From contig CAKSRS010000004.1 in assembly GCA_934487205.1 (NCBI GenBank), forward strand, positions 8,542 to 72,541: DNA of 64,000 nucleotides, in the 5' to 3' direction. Position 1 is the first letter of the stretch. Each line of letters opens with the position of its first letter. The DNA is from an uncultured Clostridia bacterium. Its GTDB lineage: Bacteria > Bacillota > Clostridia > UBA1381. The position numbers were made by a program, and so were the translations under genes. Below the pieces are notes generated by a model, which saw only the letters and a program-made list of their open reading frames with translations, ran no database searches and had not been told where the DNA came from. This document shows, piece after piece, positions 54,848 through 63,563 of this stretch.

Positions 54848-57800
54848 CAGCCTTTCAGCGCCTCCCTCACTCTGTAAATCAAAATCGCCGCACCACGCCT
54901 TGTGAGCGCTTTTTTCGGCGAAAATTCAAACTTATCGCCGTCCCGCCCCGCAATACCGTACTTTGCGCACTTATAAACGCTCAGCTTTGCATAATCGGAA
55001 ACATCTGCGGTAATCAACGCTCCGCGTGCGTCCTCAAGCGTTACGTCTCGATACAGTCTGCCCGTTCCGAGAACCTTCGCAAGCGCCGTAAGCGCCTCCT
55101 CATGCGTGATTAAATCTCCCGGGCGGAAAAATCCGCCGTTTCCGACCATAACGCCCGCGCTTTGGACGGCTTTTACCGAACCGAAATACCAGTCATCACG
55201 GTTTACGTCTTTAAATGTCTCACCCGTCCCCACCGTCGACGGAATTATTCCTTTTATAAATTCCGTAAATTCCGCACGCGTAAGCACATTCTCCGGCTTA
55301 AAGCTTCCGTCCGGATACCCCGACGCAATGCCGCCGTGTGCAAGCGCGTTAATCTCCTCATCTTCCGCTGCAGTATCGTTAAAATAACCGATGCTGCGGT
55401 CGAACCACTTTTCATATTCATATACATACGTCCCGCTCGACGTACCGATATACGCCGCCCTTTTTAGCGGGTGAAATTCTATTACCCAAATATCCTTGCC
55501 GTTGCCTATTCCGTCAACCACGCGCCAGCTTTCGCCGCCGTCATAGCTTTCGAAAAGTCCCGCGCTGACCGTTCGTTTGTAATTATCGACGCCGCCCGCA
55601 AGCAGATGTTTCGGATTGTCATAGTCCTGCGCGATATCCATTATCGGAATTACTCCACCCGCGCTTTTTTTAAGCCCGTTTTCCTCGGTAATATGCACCG
55701 CGCTGTCCTTCGTAATTATATACATTCCGTTTGTGAACGTACCGACGTAGACTTTTCCGTCCTCCGAAATATCCGCGCTCATGCGCTGCATTCCGCTTAT
55801 CACCGTGTTATTAAAACACTCCCAATCCTTTCCGCAATTGTACGAAACATATACCTTATCGCTCACTGTGCCGTACACCACGTCCGAATTAAATGGCGAA
55901 ACCGCAAGCACCGCCGCCTTCGACTTCCTCCAGCTCGCGCCGTTATCATAGCTTATCAGCTTTCCCGCATAGATGATATCCGGGTTTGTTTTATGAAATT
56001 CTATTAAATTCGGCGGCGAACACTCCGTCCCCGGAAGTTCCACGTAACTTCGCCCGCCGTTTAAACTCTCCTTCAGCACACAGTCGCTCCACGTTCCCAC
56101 GCTCGCTATTACCCTCTTTTCATTCCTTGGGTCAACGGCAATCGCGGTCGAGGTTTTTGCGCCGCCGAATCTTATGTTATACCTGTCCTCAAACGGAAGA
56201 TTATCACACAGGGGATAACTTTCGCCCTTGCCCGTATCCACCGTCTTTATAACGCCGCGGTCGATTGCGGCAATATAAAATTCATTCGGATTGCTCCTTG
56301 AAAATTCAAAATCGCTCGCGCGTATTCCCGAAATACCGCTCGCCGACGGATACAGATGCAGTTCGCCGTCCTTTTCATAAACGCCCTTGTGCAGCTCGCC
56401 GTCCACCGACACCATACATTCATTCCCCTTAACGGGATTTATTCTGAACGCCTCGGTAAACCAGCCGTGGTTATCTTCAAGATAAACCGTCTCCCGCCCG
56501 TCAAACACCGGAATACGGATTGTTTTTCCGTAATCGGTACTGTAGCGCAGCGTATACGTCTGCGATGTGCAGACTATGTACATTATTACATCTTCGCCCG
56601 GCTGCGGCTTATTAAAATGCACCGCCGCAAATCCGCCGGTAGTCAGCCCCGCCGATTCCTTCGTCTTGACAACATTCCAGTCACGTCCGCCGTTTCGGCT
56701 TTCATAAAGATTATCCCTATCTGTACAGAACAGGTGCGCGCCGTCCCGCGGGTCGACCGCAAGACCTGTTATCGCAAGAGTTTTAAGCCCGTTTGAACGT
56801 TCATTCCACTCCCCGTATTCCTTTATATATACGCCGTTTTCCGTTGTGGCAATAAGGGTTTCGCCAAAGACGCGCAGCGTTGTTATACCTTTATCCGCAA
56901 GTTCCGCTCCGCTCCATGTTTTTCCGCCGTCATCGGAATACATCACGCCTTGATTATACACGCCCGTATATAATCTCCGTCTGCCTTCGGAATTTTTTTC
57001 GCCGAAATCGATTATGTATCCGTTATACAACGTCTTTGTATATTGAAAATCATTCAGCTGTTCCCAACTTTTCCCGCCGTCCGACGTTTTCCACAATCCC
57101 GAAAACTCATTATATTCACTGCCGCCCGAATGAGGGCACGCCGCAACATACGCAACATTATCATTATCCGGGTCAAACCTTATATCGGTCGTACCCATAA
57201 GCGCAAGTCCGCCCGACGCGTCATGCCACGTTTTGCCGCCATTTTCGCTCTTGAAAACGTTGCACGTATCAAGTCCGATAAGCATATTATCCGGATTGGA
57301 CGGCGAAATATCCGCGCAGAACATGAACTGCCCGCACTCGCCGCCCGCATACCCTGCCGCCGCCTGACTGATTTTCGTCAAATGATAATTCACCAGCCAC
57401 GGCGCTGTACGCGTTGTTGTAAGATAATCAATATCGGCAACATTTTCCGCAAGCGAAACATCGGGCTCCGGCACATAATATTCGTGCTCCTCCCTGTTAA
57501 ACGGCTCCGCGGAAGTTTCCGTTTCCTCCGGCTCGTCCTGCTTAACCTGATAGAACACCTTCTCCTCATCAGGCTCATTTTCATACAAATCCGCATCATA
57601 ACCGTTTCTGTCTATCGTAAGCATTGCGCCCTTTCCGCTTTCTTTTGCATAAAAACTGACGGTTTTGCCGTCGCCGTTATCCTCCAAGATCACAAACGAA
57701 ATTCTCCCGCGCTTGCTTGTATTCTTGCGGACGTACCTCGTTACATCAATTTCGACGGGCACATTCACATCAAGCCCGCCGGCGAAAATTCTCTCGGTCG

Positions 57801-58167
57801 GCATCGGTCGGTTTGCACCCGTTATTTCGCTTTGCTCCCAATCATTATCGCCCGTGCCGTAAACCGCCGCATATGCACTCGTGCCCGAAGGCACTACGTC
57901 GCGCAGGGTAAGCGTAAGCGTCGCCTTATAATTCAGATATTTTATATCCGACATGTCAAAAGAAATATACGCCCATGTTCCCGCCGACGCCTCAAGATGC
58001 TCATACGAATAAAATATGCTTTTATCCCCGCCCGAGTAAACATAGGTATCCTGAAACGCGTTTTTTACCGCGATTTCACATCCCTCGGCATGAGCCGGCG
58101 CCGACGCGGCGGATATGCACGCCGCAAGAATAACCGCAGTATATTTTCCGAAGGTATGCTTTTTCAT
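54847..58167 (-). CDS. SLH-anchored Asp-box double-propeller protein related to GH74, with N-terminal DNRLRE-like module
   Basis: The protein has 1106 residues with a signal peptide (about 1-27). The order is a DNRLRE/CBM96-like module (about 28-190), an acidic linker rich in Glu (about 195-245), the propeller region (about 255-915) and three SLH repeats (about 925-1106). Nine Asp-boxes are present (KSENGGKTW, KTSDGGKSW, YSDDGGKTW, ESYDGGESW and others). D300 in LIGLDTCNVFKS matches the first GH74 catalytic Asp region. It is strongly similar to the protein at 41386-44016 across the whole propeller. In GH74 such propellers cut xyloglucan; here the substrate is unproven. Start and stop both overlap neighbours, so translation is coupled to the MalG-type permease. 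Confidence 0.78.
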   Translation of the reverse strand: MKKHTFGKYTAVILAACISAASAPAHAEGCEIAVKNAFQDTYVYSGGDKSIFYSYEHLEASAGTWAYISFDMSDIKYLNYKATLTLTLRDVVPSGTSAYAAVYGTGDNDWEQSEITGANRPMPTERIFAGGLDVNVPVEIDVTRYVRKNTSKRGRISFVILEDNGDGKTVSFYAKESGKGAMLTIDRNGYDADLYENEPDEEKVFYQVKQDEPEETETSAEPFNREEHEYYVPEPDVSLAENVADIDYLTTTRTAPWLVNYHLTKISQAAAGYAGGECGQFMFCADISPSNPDNMLIGLDTCNVFKSENGGKTWHDASGGLALMGTTDIRFDPDNDNVAYVAACPHSGGSEYNEFSGLWKTSDGGKSWEQLNDFQYTKTLYNGYIIDFGEKNSEGRRRLYTGVYNQGVMYSDDGGKTWSGAELADKGITTLRVFGETLIATTENGVYIKEYGEWNERSNGLKTLAITGLAVDPRDGAHLFCTDRDNLYESRNGGRDWNVVKTKESAGLTTGGFAAVHFNKPQPGEDVIMYIVCTSQTYTLRYSTDYGKTIRIPVFDGRETVYLEDNHGWFTEAFRINPVKGNECMVSVDGELHKGVYEKDGELHLYPSASGISGIRASDFEFSRSNPNEFYIAAIDRGVIKTVDTGKGESYPLCDNLPFEDRYNIRFGGAKTSTAIAVDPRNEKRVIASVGTWSDCVLKESLNGGRSYVELPGTECSPPNLIEFHKTNPDIIYAGKLISYDNGASWRKSKAAVLAVSPFNSDVVYGTVSDKVYVSYNCGKDWECFNNTVISGMQRMSADISEDGKVYVGTFTNGMYIITKDSAVHITEENGLKKSAGGVIPIMDIAQDYDNPKHLLAGGVDNYKRTVSAGLFESYDGGESWRVVDGIGNGKDIWVIEFHPLKRAAYIGTSSGTYVYEYEKWFDRSIGYFNDTAAEDEEINALAHGGIASGYPDGSFKPENVLTRAEFTEFIKGIIPSTVGTGETFKDVNRDDWYFGSVKAVQSAGVMVGNGGFFRPGDLITHEEALTALAKVLGTGRLYRDVTLEDARGALITADVSDYAKLSVYKCAKYGIAGRDGDKFEFSPKKALTRRGAAILIYRVREALKG

Positions 58168-59012
58168 TATCCCTTCACCGCGCCTTCCGTCAATCCCTTT
58201 GTGAAATACTTATTGAACGCCAGATATATTATCAGTATCGGTACTATCGACATGGTCGTTCCGGCAAGCAGCAAATTCCATGAAGTCGCCGCCTCGCCCT
58301 GGCTTTGCAGCGCCACCAGCCCTACCGTAAGCGGATAGCTTTGCGGCCGCCCCAGCGTGAACACCATCGGAAGTACATAGTCATTCCATGCACCGCTGAA
58401 ACACAAAATTGATATCGTTGCCATAACAGGCTTTAACAGCGGCAGAACTATGCGTATTCCGGTAGTGAAAAAATCGCACCCGTCAATATGCGCCGCCTCC
58501 TCAAGTTCCTTCGGCAATCCCATAACGAAATTTCTTGCAAGAAACACATTCGCCGCATTCGCACCGAAAATATTAATCAGCGCAACGCCCAAAATGCTGT
58601 TGTTTATATGCAGAAGTTTCGCTACCTTCAGCGTCGGGTACAGCGTTATGCTGCCCAGACATACAAACATCGTCGATATTATAAGAACAAACAGCATGTT
58701 TTTCCCCGGGAAACTCGCCCGCGCATAAACATACCCCGAAATCGCCGAAACAAACACGCATCCCACGGCGGATACCCCCGCAAACAACAGGCTGTTAAAT
58801 GTGTAGGTTTTAAAATCCGCCAGGCGCCACGCTTCGGCATAATTTTCAAATCGGAAAACCTCCGGAAAAAGTTTTGAACTGTTATTCAAAATTTCCATAT
58901 TATCTTTAAATGACGAAAAAATTGTGTACACAATCGGAATAAGCGTAATCGCCGAAACAAATATCAGCAACATATACAGTACGGTTTTTATCAATGCATT
59001 TGTTCGTTTCAT
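58167..59012 (-). CDS. Carbohydrate ABC transporter permease (MalG/CUT1 type)
   Basis: This 281-residue protein has six membrane helices and the permease EAA loop (ELEEAAHIDGCDFFTTGIRIVLPLL), which contacts the ATPase. The length and the N-terminus (LIFVSAITLIPIVYTIFSSFKDN) fit MalG-like CUT1 permeases for oligosaccharides. The start overlaps the MalF-type gene by 4 nt (ATGA). It is followed directly by the propeller-SLH gene, linking import with surface degradation. Confidence 0.95.
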   Translation of the reverse strand: MKRTNALIKTVLYMLLIFVSAITLIPIVYTIFSSFKDNMEILNNSSKLFPEVFRFENYAEAWRLADFKTYTFNSLLFAGVSAVGCVFVSAISGYVYARASFPGKNMLFVLIISTMFVCLGSITLYPTLKVAKLLHINNSILGVALINIFGANAANVFLARNFVMGLPKELEEAAHIDGCDFFTTGIRIVLPLLKPVMATISILCFSGAWNDYVLPMVFTLGRPQSYPLTVGLVALQSQGEAATSWNLLLAGTTMSIVPILIIYLAFNKYFTKGLTEGAVKG

Positions 59013-59962
59013 ATATTGCTTTCCTCCATTCTGTGAGTCATTTTTTTATATAAAACGGTTATCATGCCCAGAATAATCGCCGTTACAACGCCCAGCGCCG
59101 CCGCATAGCCGATTTCCGCCTCGGTTCCGCTGCCGTAGGCAAAGAATTTTTTGAACAGATACAGCATAAGCACCTCTGTCTCGCCCGCCGGGTTTCCGTT
59201 CGTCAGAACCTTTACCAAATCCATCATTTTCAGCGTATTTATTATCGCAAGCATACATATAACCTGCATAATCGGCCCCAGCGACGGAACCGTGATATGC
59301 AGCAGCTTTTGAACCGCCGTTGCACCGTCAATATCCGCACTTTCGTAATAATCCTTCGGAATTGTGGACATGCCCGATGAGAAAAACAACACATTTACGC
59401 CGAATCCCTGCCACAGTGACGCCGCGGCGATTACAAAAAGTGCACTCCACTTTTCCGAAAACCACGGTATCGGCTCCGCAATGGCATTGATATGCAGAAG
59501 GAATGAGTTTACAACGCCGTCCGACGCCGAAAACAGAAAATAGTATATCAGACCTATTACTGCCGAACTCATTACGCTCGGCATATAATAAATTGTTCTG
59601 AATACGCCTTTTGCATGGATATACTTTGAATCAATTATGTACGCCAATATGAATGCAAGCGGTATTTCCACGACAAGCTTTGAACCGCCGATTAGTAAAA
59701 TATTTACTATACTTTTCCAGTACGCGGGGTCATTTGTGAATATTCTGACAAAATTATTAAGTCCGCAAAATCTTGCCGTTACCATGTTATAGTCAAAAAA
59801 TGAATATTTTACCACGTACACTATCGGGTAGATGCTGAAAAGCATCAAGCCTATAACCTGCGGCAATATCATAAACACCGCCTGTACATTATCCTTGCGG
59901 CGGAGTCCGTTTTTGTTCACCGCCGCAGCTCCTCCCGCATCGCGCAATTTCAGTCTCCTCAT
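59009..59962 (-). CDS. Carbohydrate ABC transporter permease (MalF/CUT1 type)
   Basis: The protein has 317 residues from ATG 59962; GGAG lies 6 nt upstream, whereas an earlier in-frame ATG at 59992 has no ribosome-binding site. Six helices and the EAA loop (DYYESADIDGATAVQKLLHI) identify the MalF-like partner. The basic N-terminus ends just before VFMILPQVIGLMLFSIYPI, the first helix. It follows the binding-protein gene after a gap that contains a stem-loop. Confidence 0.95.
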   Translation of the reverse strand: MRRLKLRDAGGAAAVNKNGLRRKDNVQAVFMILPQVIGLMLFSIYPIVYVVKYSFFDYNMVTARFCGLNNFVRIFTNDPAYWKSIVNILLIGGSKLVVEIPLAFILAYIIDSKYIHAKGVFRTIYYMPSVMSSAVIGLIYYFLFSASDGVVNSFLLHINAIAEPIPWFSEKWSALFVIAAASLWQGFGVNVLFFSSGMSTIPKDYYESADIDGATAVQKLLHITVPSLGPIMQVICMLAIINTLKMMDLVKVLTNGNPAGETEVLMLYLFKKFFAYGSGTEAEIGYAAALGVVTAIILGMITVLYKKMTHRMEESNI

Positions 59963-60036
59963 TTTAATCTCCATTCCGCCGCAGTGCGGCACAAATCATA
60001 ACGCAGAAATGATGCATGCATATCGCCTCCCGAAAC

Positions 60037-60067
60037 GGCAGCGGCGTATTCCGGGTACTCCGCTGCC
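60037..60067 (-). other. Intercistronic stem-loop between the binding protein and permease genes
   Basis: An 8-bp GC stem (GGCAGCGG with CCGCTGCC) closes a 15-nt loop, without a T-run. In sugar ABC operons such hairpins protect the upstream mRNA and raise binding-protein levels over permeases. That role is inferred here. Confidence 0.55.
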
Positions 60068-60096
60068 CGAAGGAAGGCAAGATGCGCAGCATATTT

Positions 60097-61476
60097 TCAC
60101 TTCATTTCTCTGACAAACAGTTCCGAATCCTTAGCCTTATACTCATCAAGACGGTCTATCGTTCCGTCGGCAAGACCTTTTTGATATGCATTGTTCCAGA
60201 TTTCGTTTCTGCCCGTTATAAAATCATCAATACTGAGCGTTCCGAACCAAACTTTGGCAAGTGCGTCATTATTGCTGTCGCCCTCGATTTTGAGCGTTAC
60301 CCAATCCTGAACAGGTTTCGACTTCGTCGCAATCTCGCCGAATTCCGCCCAGCCTTTTATGTCCTTCACGTTTGTTGCTTTTTCTATACATTCGCTTCTG
60401 TACGGTATGATGCAGCCTTCCTCATACAGCTTGGTAACAACTTCCGTACTGTTGAAAAATTTGAATACTTCCGCAATTTTTGCCGGGTCTTTATCCGCCG
60501 CCTTGCTCGATACATCGAACGAACATTCATCGGTAGATTCATAATAATATTTGCCCAAATCCGCCCCGTCGATTACAGGTATCGGCGCAACGCCCCAGTC
60601 ACATTTTGCCGGGAACTGATTTGTCAGAACCGATACGTCCCACGACGCCGCAAACATCATGCCGACAAGCCCTTCCGCAAACTGTGCACGCGCCGGGTCA
60701 TTATCAAGTCCTTCCGGACCCGGATAAAAACTCTTGTCCTCTTTTATCTGCAGCAGATATTCAAGCGGTTTTCTGTACAGTTCGAAATCATACTTATCCG
60801 CCGTGCGGTCATATATGTATTTCCCCGTCGCTGAGAATACCGGCTTTGAGAAATCCCAATCCCAGTAGCCGCCCCACTTCATCGGCAGCGCTATTCCGTA
60901 GATTTTCTTCTGCACATCGGTTATCTTTTTCGCGTCCCCGACCATTTCCGCCCAGGTATCCGGCGCCTTTGCATCGCCGTTTTCGTCAACAATTCCCGCT
61001 TTTTTAAACAAATCCTTATTATATATCATGCCTACCGCCGTAACCTTTGTCGGCACGCTGTAAACCTTGCCGTCTATGGTGTAATTTTTTATCGTCAGAC
61101 TGTCATATTTGTTTAAAAGTTCGTCCATTCCCGGAAGTTCGTCAATCGGCATGAGATATCCCTTATCCACAAACTTGCGTCTGTCGCCCTGGATTGACAT
61201 AATATCAGGCGCGCTGTCATTGGCAAAAGCCATGTCGAGCGTCTGCGCATAATCACCGCCGTGAACGGTGTAGTCAATCATGATTCCCTTCTGCTTTCCT
61301 TCGTTTTCGTTATAGTCCTTTATGAGCTGCTCCAGCACATCTTTCGTTCCGGCATCGTTTGACCATACCGTAATCTTTTGAGTCCTTCCTCCCGTTTCGG
61401 TAGTTCCGCATCCCGCAGCCGGAATCAGCATCGCTGCCGACAGCACCGCACACATGATTTTTTTACTTGTTTTCAT
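60097..61476 (-). CDS. Extracellular sugar-binding lipoprotein of an ABC transporter
   Basis: This 459-residue protein has a lipoprotein signal (lipobox PAAGC, Cys at about 23). It belongs to the family 1 (MalE/UgpB-like) solute-binding proteins: ITVWSNDAGTKDVLEQLIKDYNE at the start, then DSAPDIMSIQGD and the YDSLTIKNYTIDGKVYSVPT region that lines the sugar site. It is the first gene after the AraC-controlled promoter. It should capture oligosaccharides released at the surface and hand them to the two permeases. No ATPase gene is in the window, so a shared MsmX-like ATPase is expected. Confidence 0.94.
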   Translation of the reverse strand: MKTSKKIMCAVLSAAMLIPAAGCGTTETGGRTQKITVWSNDAGTKDVLEQLIKDYNENEGKQKGIMIDYTVHGGDYAQTLDMAFANDSAPDIMSIQGDRRKFVDKGYLMPIDELPGMDELLNKYDSLTIKNYTIDGKVYSVPTKVTAVGMIYNKDLFKKAGIVDENGDAKAPDTWAEMVGDAKKITDVQKKIYGIALPMKWGGYWDWDFSKPVFSATGKYIYDRTADKYDFELYRKPLEYLLQIKEDKSFYPGPEGLDNDPARAQFAEGLVGMMFAASWDVSVLTNQFPAKCDWGVAPIPVIDGADLGKYYYESTDECSFDVSSKAADKDPAKIAEVFKFFNSTEVVTKLYEEGCIIPYRSECIEKATNVKDIKGWAEFGEIATKSKPVQDWVTLKIEGDSNNDALAKVWFGTLSIDDFITGRNEIWNNAYQKGLADGTIDRLDEYKAKDSELFVREMK

Positions 61477-61511
61477 AACGTTCCTCTCCTTTTAAATTAT
61501 TTGTTAATTTA

Positions 61512-61680
61512 ATTATAGCATTATGAAATATTTCAGACAAGTTACACTTTTTGTTAACATTTTTGCACAAAAAAATTGGCGGGATATCATTTTTGCATCT
61601 GACATCTCTCCGAATAAAATTCATTCCGCCTGTTTTACCAAAATTCCGCATTTGACAAGCATTTTTGCATCTGTTATAAT
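61512..61680. promoter_or_regulatory. Divergent control region with three CATTTTTGCA repeats and two promoters
   Basis: Leftward promoter: TTGTCT (61540-61535) and TATAAT (61517-61512), 17-bp spacer, for the transporter and surface operon. Rightward promoter: TTGACA (61652-61657) and TATAAT (61675-61680), 17-bp spacer, for the AraC gene. Repeats: CATTTTTGCA at 61558-61567, and CATTTTTGCATCTG identically at 61588-61601 and 61660-61673. The third fills the spacer of the araC promoter. The first two lie about 18 and 48 bp upstream of the leftward -35, 30 bp apart. This fits activation of the operon and repression of the regulator's own gene. Confidence 0.8.
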
Positions 61681-61701
61681 TATGGCTGAGGTGATTTTGT
61701 T

Positions 61702-62448
61702 ATGTATTCTCCGACTTTATCTTTCTTTTCGTCCGAACAGAGCAGAGCCGGCGGCACATCAATAAGCAGCCATGCGCATAACTGCTATGAACTCGTCTAT
61801 TTTCATAAGGCGGGCGGCACTTTATCGCTCGGCGGCAAAACATACCCCCTGCAAAGCGGCACGATTTACATAGCTTATCCCGGTACGCAGCACGGCGAAA
61901 TCCATACAGGCAGCGGTCTTGTGTCATTTTTGGGATTTGACTGCACAAATTTTCCGCACCGCGCCGTAAACGAATCGGCATACAATTTTCTGCGGCACAA
62001 GAATATCGGCAGCATTATTGAAAAAATTATTGCCGAGGCGGTTGAACAAAATCAAAATTACACCGAACTTATTTCACATATGTTAGCCGAAATTATTCTG
62101 CTTTTACAGCGCTATATCGCCGCTGACGAACCGCATACGAAAAATCTCGGCTATATTTCGTCATACATTTCGGAATACTATAATCAGCCAATTGATTTCA
62201 ACCGTCTCGCGGAAATTTCCGGGTACAGCCGCGACCGTTTTCGCCATATTTTTACGCGCGAATTTGGAATTTCGCCCAAGCAAATGCAGATTGATATTCG
62301 TCTGAAAAAAGCTGCAAAATTACTTTCCGAAACAAAAAAAAGCTGCACCGAAATTGCATCGCTGTGCGGTTTTTCCACCGGTTCGCAGTTTTCAAAAATG
62401 TTTACGGACAAATATAAAATCCCGCCCAATAAATTTCGGCATAATTAA
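61702..62448 (+). CDS. AraC family transcriptional regulator
   Basis: In this 248-residue protein residues about 1-85 form a cupin sensor domain (SSHAHNCYELVYFHKAGGTL, YPLQSGTIYIAYPGTQH), typical of sugar-responsive AraC proteins. The C-terminal 100 residues hold two helix-turn-helix units (FNRLAEISGYSRDRFRHIF and CTEIASLCGFSTGSQFSKMF) with the P-x-x-F-R end signature (PPNKFRHN). It is divergent from the ABC/SLH operon and very probably its activator. Repeats in both promoters support this. Confidence 0.94.
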   Translation: MYSPTLSFFSSEQSRAGGTSISSHAHNCYELVYFHKAGGTLSLGGKTYPLQSGTIYIAYPGTQHGEIHTGSGLVSFLGFDCTNFPHRAVNESAYNFLRHKNIGSIIEKIIAEAVEQNQNYTELISHMLAEIILLLQRYIAADEPHTKNLGYISSYISEYYNQPIDFNRLAEISGYSRDRFRHIFTREFGISPKQMQIDIRLKKAAKLLSETKKSCTEIASLCGFSTGSQFSKMFTDKYKIPPNKFRHN

Positions 62449-62450
62449 TA

Positions 62451-62497
62451 GGGACTGCGGAAAAATGTTCCCATTTTTCCGCAGTCCCGCCTTTTTT
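62451..62497. terminator. Bidirectional terminator between the AraC and rhamnose mutarotase genes
   Basis: A perfect 17-bp stem (62451-62467 with 62472-62488) closes a 4-nt loop and ends in TTTTTT. It serves two convergent genes and overlaps the rhaM stop. Confidence 0.9.
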
Positions 62498-62807
62498 AAT
62501 CAAGATGAAACATTAACTCCAAATCCTTCGACTTCGGGCTGTTATCATCATTGGTTTCCATAATGTCAGCCATAAAGTCCCACCATTTTCCGCAGATTGC
62601 GGTTTCGGCAGACTTATTCCACAGCTCCTCGCTCTCTATTTCGATATAGCCGTACAAGATATTTGTATCCGTATCCAGAAATATAGAGTAGTTTTTGCCG
62701 CCGTATTCATGAATCATATCCTTCATTTCGCGCCATAATTCGCTGTGTCTCTTTTTATATTCCTCCCTCATACCCGGGCAGAGAGTCATTTTAAACGCTT
62801 TTAACAT
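62496..62807 (-). CDS. rhaM: L-rhamnose mutarotase
   Basis: This 103-residue protein has the RhaM/YiiL ferredoxin-like fold length. Family features are KMTLCPGMREEYKKRHSELW with the catalytic His, YSIFLDTDTNILYGYIE, and the C-terminal WWDFMADIMETN. It interconverts alpha and beta anomers of L-rhamnose in the cytoplasm, ahead of rhamnose isomerase. It is cotranscribed with the DUF4867 gene 18 bp upstream. No other rhamnose gene lies within the window; more may lie beyond the right edge. Confidence 0.92.
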   Translation of the reverse strand: MLKAFKMTLCPGMREEYKKRHSELWREMKDMIHEYGGKNYSIFLDTDTNILYGYIEIESEELWNKSAETAICGKWWDFMADIMETNDDNSPKSKDLELMFHLD

Positions 62808-62825
62808 ACCGTTTACCGCTCTTTC

Positions 62826-63473
62826 TTAATACTTAATGTCAAAGTTGACACCCGTAATTCCCATTACCGCGCCCTGACTTCTCTTTGCGGCATTATCAAC
62901 ATGCGCAATCAGCCACTTGTTTCTGCCGACAAGCTTTTTATCATCGGGCTTGAAATCAAGCGCGGTGTTTGTACCCTTTATCAGACCTACAACGCACTTG
63001 AAACCTTCATCGCCGGTTTGGCACGGCGTATAATGAAGCGTCGATGAGTATAATCTGACCGCTGTCCCCTCCGGAACATAAAATGCCGCAAATTTTGCCG
63101 ACTCAAGCTTATCATCTTCTATATCCCACGCATGACCCAAAAGCAGCACCATCGGCGTAACCGCAATGTTAATTTCGTCGCACGTATGCCATTCGGTTGC
63201 ATTCAGCAGCGTATTGTATCCCCAACAATAGCCGATTTGCGTCTCCGCGCCGCCGTATACCATGTTTTTTATGTATTCCCCTATCGGAAGGCTTTCAAAA
63301 TTTTCCACCGACGGAACATATTTAACGCCTGTTTCGGGATTTTTTATTACTCGGGCAGCACCGCAGATTTCGGCAGTATCAATATTTTCAATTTTACCGT
63401 ATTTTTTAAATTCATTATCAAATACGGAATAAAACTTTATTTCCGGATTTTTCTTCTTTAAATTTTCAATCAT
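62826..63473 (-). CDS. DUF4867 family protein
   Basis: The protein has 215 residues from ATG 63473, with GGAGGT 8-13 nt upstream. The longer open frame runs into the tandem repeat and is not used. The sequence fits DUF4867, a cupin-like family (NATEWHTCDEINIAVTPMVL, FYVPEGTAVRLYSSTLHYTP) often placed with sugar-metabolism genes. The His and Glu residues in WHTCDEIN and LHYTP could form a metal site, suggesting a sugar isomerase or epimerase-like activity, but no reaction is established. Its pairing with rhaM points to deoxysugar or uronate metabolism. Confidence 0.75.
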   Translation of the reverse strand: MIENLKKKNPEIKFYSVFDNEFKKYGKIENIDTAEICGAARVIKNPETGVKYVPSVENFESLPIGEYIKNMVYGGAETQIGYCWGYNTLLNATEWHTCDEINIAVTPMVLLLGHAWDIEDDKLESAKFAAFYVPEGTAVRLYSSTLHYTPCQTGDEGFKCVVGLIKGTNTALDFKPDDKKLVGRNKWLIAHVDNAAKRSQGAVMGITGVNFDIKY

Positions 63474-63563
63474 TATTTTAACCTCCATTTCGCCACGCGG
63501 GCGGCATACATTAAATCTAAAACAGGATAAATACAACCCTCTCGACAGGCAACAGAGCACGCT

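Noticed and set aside
57043..58338. 431-codon plus-strand open frame opposite the propeller-SLH gene
   Set aside because: Composition is that of antisense sequence, and the minus strand carries nine Asp-boxes and SLH repeats.
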